Position numbers and translations under genes: made by a program. Positions 16,388 to 26,139 of a stretch of DNA of 64,000 nt are shown here, in pieces. The stretch is from Bacteroidales bacterium (GTDB taxonomy: Bacteria > Bacteroidota > Bacteroidia > Bacteroidales > UBA10428): contig JAFGSZ010000068.1 in NCBI GenBank assembly GCA_016934395.1, positions 48,680-112,679 of the forward strand. The letters run 5' to 3'. The stretch's first letter is position 1, and the number at the start of each line of letters is the position of its first letter. Under the pieces are notes generated by a model. The model was not told where the DNA came from. It saw nothing but the letters and a program-made list of their open reading frames with translations, and did no database searches.

Positions 16388-17755
16388 ATGTTTACAAAAT
16401 TGGGATTACCTGCTATGTTTCATCTTGATTTAACTACGCTTATACTTATTTCTGCCGGTATAACCTTTATGATGGGGATATTAATGACCTATTTATGGAA
16501 AATCGCTCCTCAGGTAAAGGGTCCGGGTTATTGGTCTACAGGTGCTTTTCTGGTAAGTACAGGTATTCTGGTTTATGGTATTTATCCCATATCAGGTGAT
16601 TACGGGGCTTTTGTAATTGCAGGTACGATGGTGCTTACCGGTTTGTGTTTTTTTCTAGCCGGCATCTGGAAATTCAAAGAAGTTAAATTTAATTATTGGA
16701 TATTTTTTGGTCTTCCATTAGTTCAGTTGCTGCAGGGAACAATATTTCTACTGATTTTCCCGGTAACGGAAATCCGAATGCTATTCTATTCATTGCTCAA
16801 TGTACTATTTGCCATACTGGCAACTGTTGAATTGCTCAGGCCATCTGCAAATACATTTAAATCAATAAACCGGATAGGTGCCCTGGTATTTTTTACATAT
16901 GGAATTGTAATGACCCTTAGGGCTTTTGAATCTTATTTTTTCACTCCTGAGAGTGCTATTCAGGCAACAAAGATTAATATGGCCCTGTTTTTTGTTTCCG
17001 GTTTTTCCCAGGTACTTATGACTTTTGTTTTTGTAATTATGGTTAACCGGCGCATGGCCGATGAATTAAACAAACAGATTAGCACAAGAAATAAATTCTT
17101 TTCTATTATTTCTCATGATCTTATCGGACCAATCGGTACAATATCCGAATCGCTTAAAGTATTTCAGGCCAGTAATACTTTTGCAAATGACAATCAGCAA
17201 AACTACTTTAATGAGCTTAGTAAAGTGAGCGATTCCACCTATCAGTTATTAAAAGACCTCTTACATTGGTCGAGGAATCAGTATGATAACCTGACCGTTC
17301 AAACTGAAATTATCGATTTAAATAAGATAATAAAAGAAAACATACTGTTGTTACAGCAAATGGCCCACATGAAATCAATTCATATTGACTATAACGATTG
17401 CGAAATTAATTGTAAGGGAGATAAAAGAATGATTGATACCGCCATTAGAAACCTGCTTTCAAATGCTATAAAATTTACCAATACAGACGGATCTATTTAT
17501 ATCAACTGTTTTAAAGACCGGAATGAATCCTACATAAAAATAAAGGATACAGGAGTTGGAATGAGCAAAGAAGTATTGAATAATCTTTTTAGCTTTGAAA
17601 GTCCCTTAACCAGACTGGGAACTCAGGGAGAAAAAGGCAGGGGACTGGGCCTGTTTTTGAGTAAAGAATTTATTGAGAAGAATAGTGGCAAATTACATAT
17701 CGACAGTAAAAAAGATGAAGGGACCGAAGTTACCCTGTGTTTTCCAAATCAATAA
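16388..17755 (+). CDS. Membrane sensor histidine kinase
   Basis: 455 residues. Seven hydrophobic segments fill about residues 12-225. The dimerisation/phosphoacceptor helix is FFSIISHDLIGPIGTI with His243, and the ATPase domain (about 335-453) has an N-box RNLLSNAIKFT, G1 IKDTGVGM and G2 GRGLGLFLSKEF. There is no receiver or PAS domain. The multi-helix membrane region is the likely sensor. The nearest regulator gene is the upstream LytTR protein, which lacks a receiver, so a direct phosphorelay between them is not implied. Confidence 0.92.
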   Translation: MFTKLGLPAMFHLDLTTLILISAGITFMMGILMTYLWKIAPQVKGPGYWSTGAFLVSTGILVYGIYPISGDYGAFVIAGTMVLTGLCFFLAGIWKFKEVKFNYWIFFGLPLVQLLQGTIFLLIFPVTEIRMLFYSLLNVLFAILATVELLRPSANTFKSINRIGALVFFTYGIVMTLRAFESYFFTPESAIQATKINMALFFVSGFSQVLMTFVFVIMVNRRMADELNKQISTRNKFFSIISHDLIGPIGTISESLKVFQASNTFANDNQQNYFNELSKVSDSTYQLLKDLLHWSRNQYDNLTVQTEIIDLNKIIKENILLLQQMAHMKSIHIDYNDCEINCKGDKRMIDTAIRNLLSNAIKFTNTDGSIYINCFKDRNESYIKIKDTGVGMSKEVLNNLFSFESPLTRLGTQGEKGRGLGLFLSKEFIEKNSGKLHIDSKKDEGTEVTLCFPNQ

Positions 17756-17790
17756 TTCCGTTTGAATCTAACTGAATATAAAACTCATAT

Positions 17791-18495
17791 ATGATTAATC
17801 CTGAATCCTTATTCGATATCGGTTATGGCCTGTACATTGTTTGTTCGGGAAATGCAGACCGCAGTAATGGATTTATAGCGAATTCGGTTTTCCAGGTAAC
17901 TGCTTCGCCGGTAAAATTTGCAGTATGCTGCAGTAAAGATAATTATACCTGTGAATTAATAACAAACACTAAAGTGTATACCTTATCGGTTTTAGCAGAA
18001 GACGCTGATATAAAGCTCATCGGAAGGTTTGGATACAGAACGGGAAGGGATTTTTCCAAGCTGGAGGGGATAGATTATTTAAAAGGAAAAACAGGCGCCC
18101 CGGTTGTAACACAGGATTCGGTATCATACCTGGAATGCAGGGTGTTTCAAAATATGGATGCCGGAAGCCACATGATATTTATTGGTGAAGTGGTGAATGC
18201 GGTGAAACTAAATAGCGGCACACCGCTTACCTACAAATACTATAGGGAAGTACGAAAAGGGAAAGCGCCAAAAAATGCCCCTACATATGTCGATCCGGAA
18301 TCGTTGCGGCAATATACAGATGCTGTGTCTTTTTCAAAACACAAATGTAAAGTGTGCGGTTACCTTTATGATCCTGTAAAAGGTGATAAAGGCACGGGAA
18401 TACATCCGGGAACCGCATTTGAAGATTTGCCGGCTACCTGGAGATGCCCGGTCTGCGGCGCCGCACAGGATGATTTTACGCTTGTCGTAAATTAA
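17791..18495 (+). CDS. High-molecular-weight rubredoxin: flavin reductase-like domain fused to rubredoxin
   Basis: 234 residues. The first ~160 form an FMN-binding flavin-reductase-like domain ([23 protein letters not shown], then [24 protein letters not shown]). The C-terminal ~50 form a rubredoxin with two CxxC iron knuckles, Cys186/Cys189 (CKVCGYLYD) and Cys219/Cys222 ([11 protein letters not shown]). In anaerobes such fusions pass electrons from NAD(P)H oxidoreductases to flavodiiron proteins or other oxygen-defence enzymes. The ferritin/VIT gene follows, consistent with an iron and oxidative-stress neighbourhood. Confidence 0.92.
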   Translation: MINPESLFDIGYGLYIVCSGNADRSNGFIANSVFQVTASPVKFAVCCSKDNYTCELITNTKVYTLSVLAEDADIKLIGRFGYRTGRDFSKLEGIDYLKGKTGAPVVTQDSVSYLECRVFQNMDAGSHMIFIGEVVNAVKLNSGTPLTYKYYREVRKGKAPKNAPTYVDPESLRQYTDAVSFSKHKCKVCGYLYDPVKGDKGTGIHPGTAFEDLPATWRCPVCGAAQDDFTLVVN

Positions 18496-18749
18496 GCCCA
18501 TAACACTGCTGGGGTTTTAATACCACGACAGGGTATTTGCCAGAGTGCAAGATCTGATAGATTAATTTTTATCTTACACCAACAGTTTAGTTACAAACTA
18601 CACAGATTTTGGACTCTCTCCGATTTTTATATGTAATATGCTTCTTAGTGTGGATTAATTATCTTATTGAAGAGTAAATAGTATGTATTGGTGTTGCTGC
18701 ATTTGTAAGGAAAGTTGGTTAAGCATAAAAATCTTAAATTATCTGAATT

Positions 18750-19862
18750 ATGAAAAATAAATTAAAGTCTCAGTTACAGACTGAAGTTGATGCTTCATAC
18801 CTTTATAAAACACTGGGTAAACATACCGAAGATCAAAATCTGGCAGGTATATATTTTAAAATGTCGGAAATAGAGGAGGGGCATGCCCAGAAAGTGCTGG
18901 AAAGAATACTACCGGATAATCCGGGCGTAATAATACCCGGACCATCTGCAAGAGCAAAGTTACAAGTAAAACTTGCCGGAATTCTCGGCTTTGGCTTTAT
19001 ACAATCCGGTTTATTGAATACGGAAAAAAATATTGCAGACAGTGTAATTAAGGCAAAAGCCACCAGAGGTGAAAAGATTACCGGAAGCGAGTACAATCAT
19101 GTAAAAATTCTGGACAATCTGAGTCAGTCTAAAAATGGCGCAAGCGGAGGATTAATAGCAAAACTTGAAGGCAGGCATAAATCGGTTGGCGGTAATGCCT
19201 TACGCGCTGCAGTACTCGGAGCTAATGACGGACTGGTTTCCAACCTCAGCCTGATTATGGGGGTGGCCGGGGCAACTATCGGTAATAAAGGCATTATTAT
19301 TGCCGGATTTGCAGGATTGCTGGCCGGGGCTATTTCCATGGCGCTGGGTGAATGGCTGTCTGTTCAAAGTTCACGGGAACTGTATTTACGGCAAATACAA
19401 ACCGAAATGGATGAGCTTGAAAATTCCCCTGAAGAAGAGGCCCTGGAACTTTCACTGATTTACCAGAGTAAAGGCATAGAAAAAAGCAAGGCCGAAGAAA
19501 TGTCCAGGGAAGTTTTAAAAAACAAGGATACCGCACTGGATACGTTGGTGCGCGAAGAATTGGGCATTGATATTAATGAATTAGGCGGATCGGCCTGGGA
19601 AGCAGCATTTACCTCATTTATTCTATTTACTTTGGGCGCTATTATTCCGTTGCTCCCCTTTCTGTTTATTTCCGGCGGGCCTTCCGTACTTGTAAGCTTA
19701 TCCGTTAGCGCAGCAGGACTGTTTATTATTGGTTCGGCCATTACCCTGTATACAGGCCGTGGCATTCTTTTTTCAGGTATCCGGCAGGTAATATTCGGAT
19801 TACTGGCTGCCGCGGTTACTTTTGGTATTGGAAAACTGATTGGTATTTCTATTGCAGGGTAA
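18750..19862 (+). CDS. Ferritin-like/VIT fusion iron exporter (MbfA-like)
   Basis: 370 residues. The N-terminal ~95 form a rubrerythrin-like di-iron helical domain with candidate ligands Glu12, Glu42/Glu43 and His45 (EIEEGHA). From about 150 a VIT1/CCC1 membrane domain follows, starting GNALRAAVLGANDGLVSNLS and holding about five helices, with an acidic cytoplasmic loop (EMDELENSPEEEALE) between helices 2 and 3. Related MbfA proteins export iron or manganese and protect against iron and peroxide stress. Architecture and length agree with that group. Confidence 0.9.
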   Translation: MKNKLKSQLQTEVDASYLYKTLGKHTEDQNLAGIYFKMSEIEEGHAQKVLERILPDNPGVIIPGPSARAKLQVKLAGILGFGFIQSGLLNTEKNIADSVIKAKATRGEKITGSEYNHVKILDNLSQSKNGASGGLIAKLEGRHKSVGGNALRAAVLGANDGLVSNLSLIMGVAGATIGNKGIIIAGFAGLLAGAISMALGEWLSVQSSRELYLRQIQTEMDELENSPEEEALELSLIYQSKGIEKSKAEEMSREVLKNKDTALDTLVREELGIDINELGGSAWEAAFTSFILFTLGAIIPLLPFLFISGGPSVLVSLSVSAAGLFIIGSAITLYTGRGILFSGIRQVIFGLLAAAVTFGIGKLIGISIAG

Positions 19863-19990
19863 AAACTTAATATATCTTTACTGTATTTTACTTTTACTCC
19901 CTTGAATCAATATAGCGCAAGATGCAAAAATAATATTTGCTTAAAAAAAATTACACGGATGCAAACTTATTCACTATAAATAAAGATAAA

Positions 19991-20500
19991 TTATAAATGA
20001 TCGAGTTCTTTTCCGGGTGATAAATGTGATTCATGGTAGTTAATAATTTTCCATTCCCCATTTATCTTTTCAAAAAGAAATGTGGCGCCGGCCTTTTCCC
20101 AGATATCCTGCCTGCCTGTTTTTAATGTAGCTACAGCTTTATATACCCAGGAGACAATCACCAGGCTATCAGTTAAAACTTTGATATCCTCTTTTATAGT
20201 CTCCAGTTCAAATTTTGAGCAGGTTGCCAGATAATTTTTATTGTTTTCAAAAAAAGTCTGAAAGTCATAATAATTACCATCACCTGCAATCATAAAAAAC
20301 TCAGGATTTCTCGAATAAGCTTTAAATGCTAATTCCATGTCCAACGCTTCACAACCTGATATGAGGAGATCCAATTCTTTTTTGACTTCAATTTTAATAT
20401 TTGAAACTGCGGATTCTGATTCCATATGAGTATTGCTTTTATTGCAGGATATGAATACTATAATCATAATTATTAAAGGCATACTAGTTTTCATGGTCAT
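19991..20500 (-). CDS. SnoaL/DUF4440-like (NTF2-fold) lipoprotein
   Basis: 169 residues. The signal sequence ends in a lipobox, FISCNKSN (Cys19), so it is an envelope lipoprotein; the second Met (codon 3) is an equally good start. The rest fits the NTF2 alpha+beta fold: ISGCEALDMELAFKAYSRNPEFFMIAGDGNYYDF, then VIVSWVYKAVATLKTGR and GEWKIINYHESH. The family includes both enzymes and binding proteins; no catalytic residues can be assigned. Confidence 0.83.
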   Translation of the reverse strand: MTMKTSMPLIIMIIVFISCNKSNTHMESESAVSNIKIEVKKELDLLISGCEALDMELAFKAYSRNPEFFMIAGDGNYYDFQTFFENNKNYLATCSKFELETIKEDIKVLTDSLVIVSWVYKAVATLKTGRQDIWEKAGATFLFEKINGEWKIINYHESHLSPGKELDHL

Positions 20501-21130
20501 TTTGTTAAATTCTATAGTTTTTGTGTATCCGGATTTCTGCTTTCAAATTAAAATTCCCTGGTTGTTATTTTTGTGTTGTAAAAATAAATAATATAACCAG
20601 CGTTGTCAAGAAGTTATACTTTAAAATTATTCTATATTAATTCATGGAACATCTGCAAAATAATTCAATGTACAGGTTAAATTAAAAGCTTAAAAAATAA
20701 TTACTAAATGGAATCTCGAGGAAAAGAGAATAACTAGACAATTGATACAACCTGAGGGCAGTGATCATATAATAATTGGAAAATTAATTGCTATTTTGCT
20801 GGCAGGATAAAGATTAGTGACATCCCATTAAGGTAACTCAGGATGCAAATTCGAGGATTTTACTGCACCTGCTAACTACACTGAGCCTTATTAATGAATT
20901 TTACACATTAGTGATTTTTATTTTATGAAGACTATTTCTAAATAGATTTTTCATATTTTATTTTATTCGAATTTTTTTTAAATTGAGTCATGAAATTTAT
21001 AAAATTCAGGTTAAAATAATTTGTTAGGTGATAAAGGCAGGAGTAAAGGGTATATAAGAAATTATGTTAATTATATGACAATGCTAATCCGGGACATTAA
21101 TTAAAATCAATAATACTCAACTCTACAAAA
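20501..21130. other. 630-bp gene-free, AT-rich spacer between divergent genes
   Basis: This separates the minus-strand lipoprotein gene from the plus-strand InlB-repeat gene. I found no open frame with protein-like composition, no tRNA and no strong hairpin terminator. It must hold the two divergent promoters, but no convincing TTTG/TAnnTTTG pair was identified. Confidence 0.5.
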
Positions 21131-22255
21131 ATGAAAAAATTTGATGTTTTTTGTCTCATGGGACTTATGTTCATAGCTGCATGCAACTTTACCGTTGGTG
21201 CACAGACTGTTTATAATCTTACAGTTAATTCTAATCCATCATCAGGCGGAGGAACATCCCCCGGAACAAGTCAATGGCCGGCCGGTTATGTTGTACAAGT
21301 TACTGCTATACCCGCAACCGGCAGCGGATATGTTTTTACCGGATGGTCCGGGGCGGCAACAGGCTCTTCAAATCCGGTAAATATAACAATGAATTCAAAT
21401 AAAACCCTTACAGCCAATTTTGCTATTCTTTATACGCTGACTGTTAATGCCAATCCCACTGGTTCAGGTTATTTCAGCCCCGGTGGAGGCACATACCCTG
21501 CAGGACAGGTAATTAACGTGACAGCAATCCCAGTTTCCGGTTATCGATTTACCGGTTGGAGCGGTGCAGCAAGCGGTTCTGCCAATCCGGTAAGCATAAC
21601 AATGAATTCGAGCAAAACCTTAACAGGAAATTTTGAGCGAGTATATATTCTTACAACTACCGCAACGCCTTCTGACAAAGGGATTATTACACCATCAGGT
21701 GGTACATATTCTGCCAATACTGTCATATCGGTTACTGCCACACCGGCACCGGGATATATTTTCAGTGGATGGACCGGTTCGGTTACAAGTTTTGATAATC
21801 CGCTTAGCATAACCATGGATGCAAATAAATCACTTAATGCTGCTTTTATTCAGGAGATAAACTTTTGGAAGCAAAATAATTCCGATATTTACTTCATAGA
21901 CGGGAATGTCGGGATAGGCACATCCGATCCTAAAACCGAGTTATCAGTAAATGGCACAATCCTGGCTACTGAAGTTATAGTACAACCTGATATTTCACAA
22001 TATCCTGATTTTGTTTTCGATAAAAATTACAGTTTATCGACATTAGAAGAACTGGAACTTTATATTCTTTTGCATAAACACTTACCTGGGGTTAAAACTG
22101 CAGAAGAAGTCGGTCAAGACGGTTTATCGGTTAGTGAGATGAATACTGTTATGCTGCGTAAGATCGAAGAGCTTACCTTATACCTGATCCGCCTGAATAA
22201 GGAAAACGAAAATCTGAAGGAACGTATTAAAATTCTTGAAGCGGGTAATCAATAA
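21131..22255 (+). CDS. Exported protein with three InlB/Listeria-Bacteroides-type repeats and a tail-fibre-like C-terminus
   Basis: 374 residues. The N-terminus is a signal peptide; either the lipobox-like AAC near residue 21 or the AQT site near 28 could be used. Three copies of a ~68-residue InlB B-type repeat follow (each with TVNSNPxGSG, then YVFTGWSGAA..NPVxITMNxNKTLTANF), to about residue 240. Then comes a region with DGNVGIGTSDPKTELSVNGTI, which is like beta-helical tail-fibre or S74-type leaders, and a C-terminal coiled coil (EIEELTLYLIRLNKENENLK). It is likely a surface or extracellular adhesin-like protein; no sorting domain is seen. The M4 peptidase gene follows 67 bp later. Confidence 0.83.
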   Translation: MKKFDVFCLMGLMFIAACNFTVGAQTVYNLTVNSNPSSGGGTSPGTSQWPAGYVVQVTAIPATGSGYVFTGWSGAATGSSNPVNITMNSNKTLTANFAILYTLTVNANPTGSGYFSPGGGTYPAGQVINVTAIPVSGYRFTGWSGAASGSANPVSITMNSSKTLTGNFERVYILTTTATPSDKGIITPSGGTYSANTVISVTATPAPGYIFSGWTGSVTSFDNPLSITMDANKSLNAAFIQEINFWKQNNSDIYFIDGNVGIGTSDPKTELSVNGTILATEVIVQPDISQYPDFVFDKNYSLSTLEELELYILLHKHLPGVKTAEEVGQDGLSVSEMNTVMLRKIEELTLYLIRLNKENENLKERIKILEAGNQ

Positions 22256-22322
22256 AATTAATTAAGTAAATTCTTCTGAAATCAATAATAACCAAGCAGG
22301 ATAAACTATAAAATATAAATAA

Positions 22323-24677
22323 ATGGAAAGATACATAATTCACAGATGTTTTTCCCTGAACTATTTGTGTTTAATTTTGCTCCTTATTTTTGCAACCCGT
22401 ATAAACGCTCAGAATAACAACATGGGTGAAAAACAGCAAAGAAAAACTGATTCGCTATATTTATCAAGCGGTATAACAAAAATTGCAGAACAAATTTATA
22501 AAAACCACTGGATTAAATATAAACCACAAACCCGCTTTAGAGAAAATGCTTTTTTTAAAGAAAATAAGCAGAAATATGGCCTTAAGAATCAGGATGAATT
22601 GATTCTTGACAAGGTGATCACCGATGATGCAGGGTATGCTCATTATCGCTATTTTCAAGAATATAAGGGATTAAAAGTTGAGTTCAGTGAAATCATTTTA
22701 CATGTACAAAACGGTCTATTGATAAAATCAAGCGGGAGTGTCGTTCCTGATATCCATATTGACACCAAACCAACACTATCGGAAGACTTGGCCTTTAATT
22801 CCGTAAAAGACTACATTTCATCCCGGTTTTCTGAACATAACAAAAATAAGTCAACAGCGCTGAAAAAAAAGACAACAGAACTGGTGATTTTGCCACAAAA
22901 CAGTAAACTGGGAATTTCTGAGGACCACCTTGTCTATAAATTTACTGTTTACCAGGAAAATCCGCTTTATGGAGCAGCTGTTTATGTCGATGCTAACTCG
23001 GGATCGATAATTTTTAAAGATCCGATGATTTACAGTGCTGATGCACTGGGTCAGGCGATTACACGGTACAGCGGACTCCGGCCGATAACTTCAAATTATA
23101 TTGGAAATGGAGTATACGTACTTCAAGATTTCAGCAGGGCTTCGTGTATTAAAACCCTGGATATGAATAATGATTCGGTTTTTTCACATGCAGTAGATTT
23201 TATTGATTATAACGATAATTATTGGGGTCCAATGGACGAGGGTTATGATGTACATTGGGGCATTGAGCAAACATATGATTATTACTATAATAACTTCGGC
23301 AGAAATTCTTTCGATGATAACGGAAAAGAAATAAAAAGTTATGTCCATTATCATTATCAATTCGTAAATGCATACTGGAATGAAAGCGATAAATACCTTG
23401 TATTCGGGGATGGACGGCCTCCAGACTATAATCCTCTTACATGTCTTGACATTGTATCCCATGAATTTACCCATGGCATTACAAATTATACAGCCAACCT
23501 TGTTTATGAAAATGAGCCCGGAGCATTAAACGAATCCTTTAGTGATATTTTCGGCATTGTCATTGAAAAATATGCAAAAGGAAGTACTGATTGGTTGATT
23601 GGCGCAGAATTCACACATGATAATACCTATATCAGATCACTCAGTAACCCAAATAATTACGGAGTGTACGCCGATTCTGTCTGGACATTTTATTCGGGGC
23701 CTGATTGGGATCCACAAGCTACATGTGTAATAGTAAGGCATGGAATCGGACAACCCGATACCTATGAAGGTAATTTCTGGTATAGTAGATGGAACTGTTG
23801 TGCTCCGAGCGATTTAGCCAACGATAATAACGGCGTACATATAAACAGTGGTGTGCAAAATTATTGGTTTTACCTGCTTTCCCAGGGAGGGACCGGAACT
23901 AATGATAAAGGTTACAGTTATAATGTATCGGGAATCGGCATAAATAATGCTGCAGCCATTGCATACCGGAACTTAACAGTCTATTTATCACCCTCGTCCG
24001 ATTACCAGGATGCACGCCAGGGTTCAATTGAAGCGGCCAGTGATTTATTTGGCAATTGTTCAAATGAAGTAACCCAGGTAATTAATGCATGGAACGCTGT
24101 CGGGGTTGAAGGGCCTGCTTTGGTGAATACCGATATTTATGCCTGCGGTGCCCTTGAAGACGGAGCCATATTAATTGCTTCAGATAATATTTATGCCGGC
24201 AATTCCTGCGGAGGAGATACGGCAATTATTGAATCCGGTAATAAAGTAATTCTCAGAGCGGGCAGCCGGATCAGCCTGGGACCGGTATTTCAGGCAAAAT
24301 CCGGTTCCACCTTAAAGGCAAATGTGCTCAGTTGCGGAAATGGCGTTTTGAAAATTACGGGCCAGCCTGTACAAATCAAATACAATGAAACCCGTATTGA
24401 CAGTTCATCAAACGACCAGTTCAACTATATAATGGCGGATACTGAATATCTGGTCTACCCAAATCCCACGACCGGTCAGATAAATATTAAAGCAAATAGT
24501 TATAAAGAGCAACAAATTTATATTACGATATATAGTCTTTCAGGAAACATTCTTTATAAAGAAATATTGAATATACCGGAATTTTCCGTTGACGTATCAC
24601 GGTTTAGTTCGGGACTATATATTGTTCTGATTAATGATGGTAACAAAATAACCACGGCAAAAATCTTTAAGGAATAA
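22323..24677 (+). CDS. Thermolysin-like M4 metallopeptidase with type IX sorting domain
   Basis: 784 residues: signal peptide (ending RINAQN), FTP-type propeptide (about 60-220), then an M4 catalytic domain. The zinc motif is HEFTH (380-384) with the third ligand in GALNESFSD (about 400-408), and the catalytic His lies in NGVHINSGVQNYWFYLL. After the peptidase come a non-catalytic beta segment (about 620-690) and a C-terminal type IX secretion sorting domain (YLVYPNPTTGQINIK ... GLYIVLINDGNK). It should be activated by propeptide removal and displayed or released outside the cell. Gly-rich oddities are absent and all catalytic elements are intact. Confidence 0.94.
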   Translation: MERYIIHRCFSLNYLCLILLLIFATRINAQNNNMGEKQQRKTDSLYLSSGITKIAEQIYKNHWIKYKPQTRFRENAFFKENKQKYGLKNQDELILDKVITDDAGYAHYRYFQEYKGLKVEFSEIILHVQNGLLIKSSGSVVPDIHIDTKPTLSEDLAFNSVKDYISSRFSEHNKNKSTALKKKTTELVILPQNSKLGISEDHLVYKFTVYQENPLYGAAVYVDANSGSIIFKDPMIYSADALGQAITRYSGLRPITSNYIGNGVYVLQDFSRASCIKTLDMNNDSVFSHAVDFIDYNDNYWGPMDEGYDVHWGIEQTYDYYYNNFGRNSFDDNGKEIKSYVHYHYQFVNAYWNESDKYLVFGDGRPPDYNPLTCLDIVSHEFTHGITNYTANLVYENEPGALNESFSDIFGIVIEKYAKGSTDWLIGAEFTHDNTYIRSLSNPNNYGVYADSVWTFYSGPDWDPQATCVIVRHGIGQPDTYEGNFWYSRWNCCAPSDLANDNNGVHINSGVQNYWFYLLSQGGTGTNDKGYSYNVSGIGINNAAAIAYRNLTVYLSPSSDYQDARQGSIEAASDLFGNCSNEVTQVINAWNAVGVEGPALVNTDIYACGALEDGAILIASDNIYAGNSCGGDTAIIESGNKVILRAGSRISLGPVFQAKSGSTLKANVLSCGNGVLKITGQPVQIKYNETRIDSSSNDQFNYIMADTEYLVYPNPTTGQINIKANSYKEQQIYITIYSLSGNILYKEILNIPEFSVDVSRFSSGLYIVLINDGNKITTAKIFKE

Positions 24678-25071
24678 AGCAGTTGCAGGTTATTTTACTA
24701 TTATATATATCGCAAACAGATATTATTAACTGTGAATAGAACTTTATTCTTATATTCTGTTCCCGGTAAAAAACATGTAAAATTTAAACCTTTTAAATAT
24801 CTGAAAGATAATAGTATATCTGATGGATAATCCTGCTTAAAGTAGTGAAACTAAGAAGTTAATTTATTCTTTTTCTTCTTCCATCACTTTTATAATCCTT
24901 ACCTTTTCTGCACGAACTGTTTAGACCCTTTTAAGCGGATGGTTTTACCTGTTTTTAGTACCATTATAATTGTTCGTACTATTTTCTCAACTGTGGGGTA
25001 ACTTATAGATAACACCTTTAGCATATTGAACTAATTGAGGTTTTAGTTACCACAAGTCCAAAGACTAGCGA

Positions 25072-25275
25072 TTGTGGGTGGGGATTCCTGAAATGGATAC
25101 TTTCGAAATCGGGGGAAAAACTTATTATAATGTATACAGGGTGGAAGGTGTGAATGATCCTGTTATTTCCAAAGAATTGAATAGTGCAGTCGCATTCTAT
25201 TTTACTAAGAATGATGCTTTGTTGCAGCTTAAAACAAAAGGTGGTATTATATGGTCTATTTCGGGTGAAATTTAA
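25072..25275 (+). pseudogene. Probable C-terminal gene fragment
   Basis: The frame opens right after a stop at 25066 and encodes about 60-67 residues with no credible start site (TTG at 25072 or ATG at 25093). The peptide MDTFEIGGKTYYNVYRVEG ... FTKNDALLQLKTKGGIIWSI resembles the closing strands of Bacteroidota envelope proteins that end in 'NGKxYxNVYxV ... GIxxFK..GxxW'. It is more likely the leftover 3' end of a larger gene than a working small protein. Confidence 0.42.
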
Positions 25276-25377
25276 GTTTTTATGTCAATATATTTGGTTA
25301 ATAATTTTAGCACCAATCTATAATCAGAAATTTTATCAATGTCTGATCTGTTTTAATTATTTAAATTACATTGTATC

Positions 25378-25411
25378 TTGTTTACATCTGCAAAGTTTTT
25401 ACTAACTTTTG
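25378..25411 (+). promoter_or_regulatory. Putative promoter of the coiled-coil protein gene
   Basis: TTG at 25378-25380 and TAACTTTTG at 25403-25411 approximate the -33/-7 boxes, but the -7 has an extra T and the gap is about 22 bp. The predicted start lies 15-18 bp before the ATG at 25435. Confidence 0.38.
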
Positions 25412-25434
25412 TGCGCAAACCAAAAAAATAAAAA

Positions 25435-26004
25435 ATGAAATATTTATATACCCGGTATTCAAGGCAAATAGTAGTTTTACTTTTTGCTTGTGTTTTGTTT
25501 TCTTCACAGGTTCATGCTCAGACCGATAAAAATGAAGTGAAACTTCAAAACCTGAAAAATAAAATTACCATGGCAGAAGCGAAGGTAGCTGCCGCTGAGG
25601 CGAAATTAGCCATTGCCGATTCGCTGATTACTAACGGTGATATGCGCCTTACCGAAGCTGAGGAGGCCTTTGACCGGATTGCAAATGAACAAAAGCAGCT
25701 GGATAAAGAGTATAAAACTAATTCCAAAACCCTGAATAAGGAGGCAAAATCTAAAGATACAGAAATAGCTAAAAAAGCACTGGCTGATCTGAAAGCTCTG
25801 GATGCCGGTTATAAGACAGATTCTAAAGCTCAGGATACTGAAATTAAATTGTTAACCAAACAGGCCACTAAGGCCAAGTCGGATATTGATAAAGGCATGG
25901 ATATTCAAAAAGCCACAAACGCCAAACTCAAAGAAGCGCAAAAAGCGCTGGAACTTGCTCAGGAAAATTATGAGGCTTTTGTAAGTAGTCTGGAGAGTGA
26001 ATAA
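25435..26004 (+). CDS. Exported coiled-coil protein, function unknown
   Basis: 189 residues. The signal peptide ends near SSQVHAQT. The rest is a near-continuous Ala/Lys/Glu/Asp-rich coiled coil (AEAKVAAAEAKLAIADS; two similar KTNSKTLNKEAKSKDTEI / KTDSKAQDTEIKLLTKQ segments), which points to an internal duplication about residues 98-145. No catalytic motif, membrane anchor or sorting domain. It might be a periplasmic spacer or scaffold. It may be monocistronic; the flanking genes on either side are unrelated. Confidence 0.8.
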   Translation: MKYLYTRYSRQIVVLLFACVLFSSQVHAQTDKNEVKLQNLKNKITMAEAKVAAAEAKLAIADSLITNGDMRLTEAEEAFDRIANEQKQLDKEYKTNSKTLNKEAKSKDTEIAKKALADLKALDAGYKTDSKAQDTEIKLLTKQATKAKSDIDKGMDIQKATNAKLKEAQKALELAQENYEAFVSSLESE

Positions 26005-26139
26005 TAGTAAAATATTTTAGCAGATACCTATTTTACAAATGACCTGAAAAACCCTGGTTTATCAGTAGTCTGTTGTGTTTATTAAAATATTAATCTGCAT
26101 TTAAAGCCTGGAAATTAACTGGCCTTTATAAACGCTATA

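Larger units (their letters stand above)
24678..25434. other. Gap with decayed coding remnants
   Basis: Two coding-like scraps lie here. On the minus strand (about 25050 down to 24865) a stretch translates as LSISYPTVEKIVRTI followed by VLKTGKTIRLKGSKQ, and then, after a frame change, VRAEKVRIIKVMEEEKE and a stop. It reads like a helix-turn-helix protein tail broken by frameshifts. On the plus strand there is a short ORF (25072-25275), listed separately. The rest is AT-rich without visible structure apart from the promoter-like sequence at 25378-25411. Confidence 0.35.
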
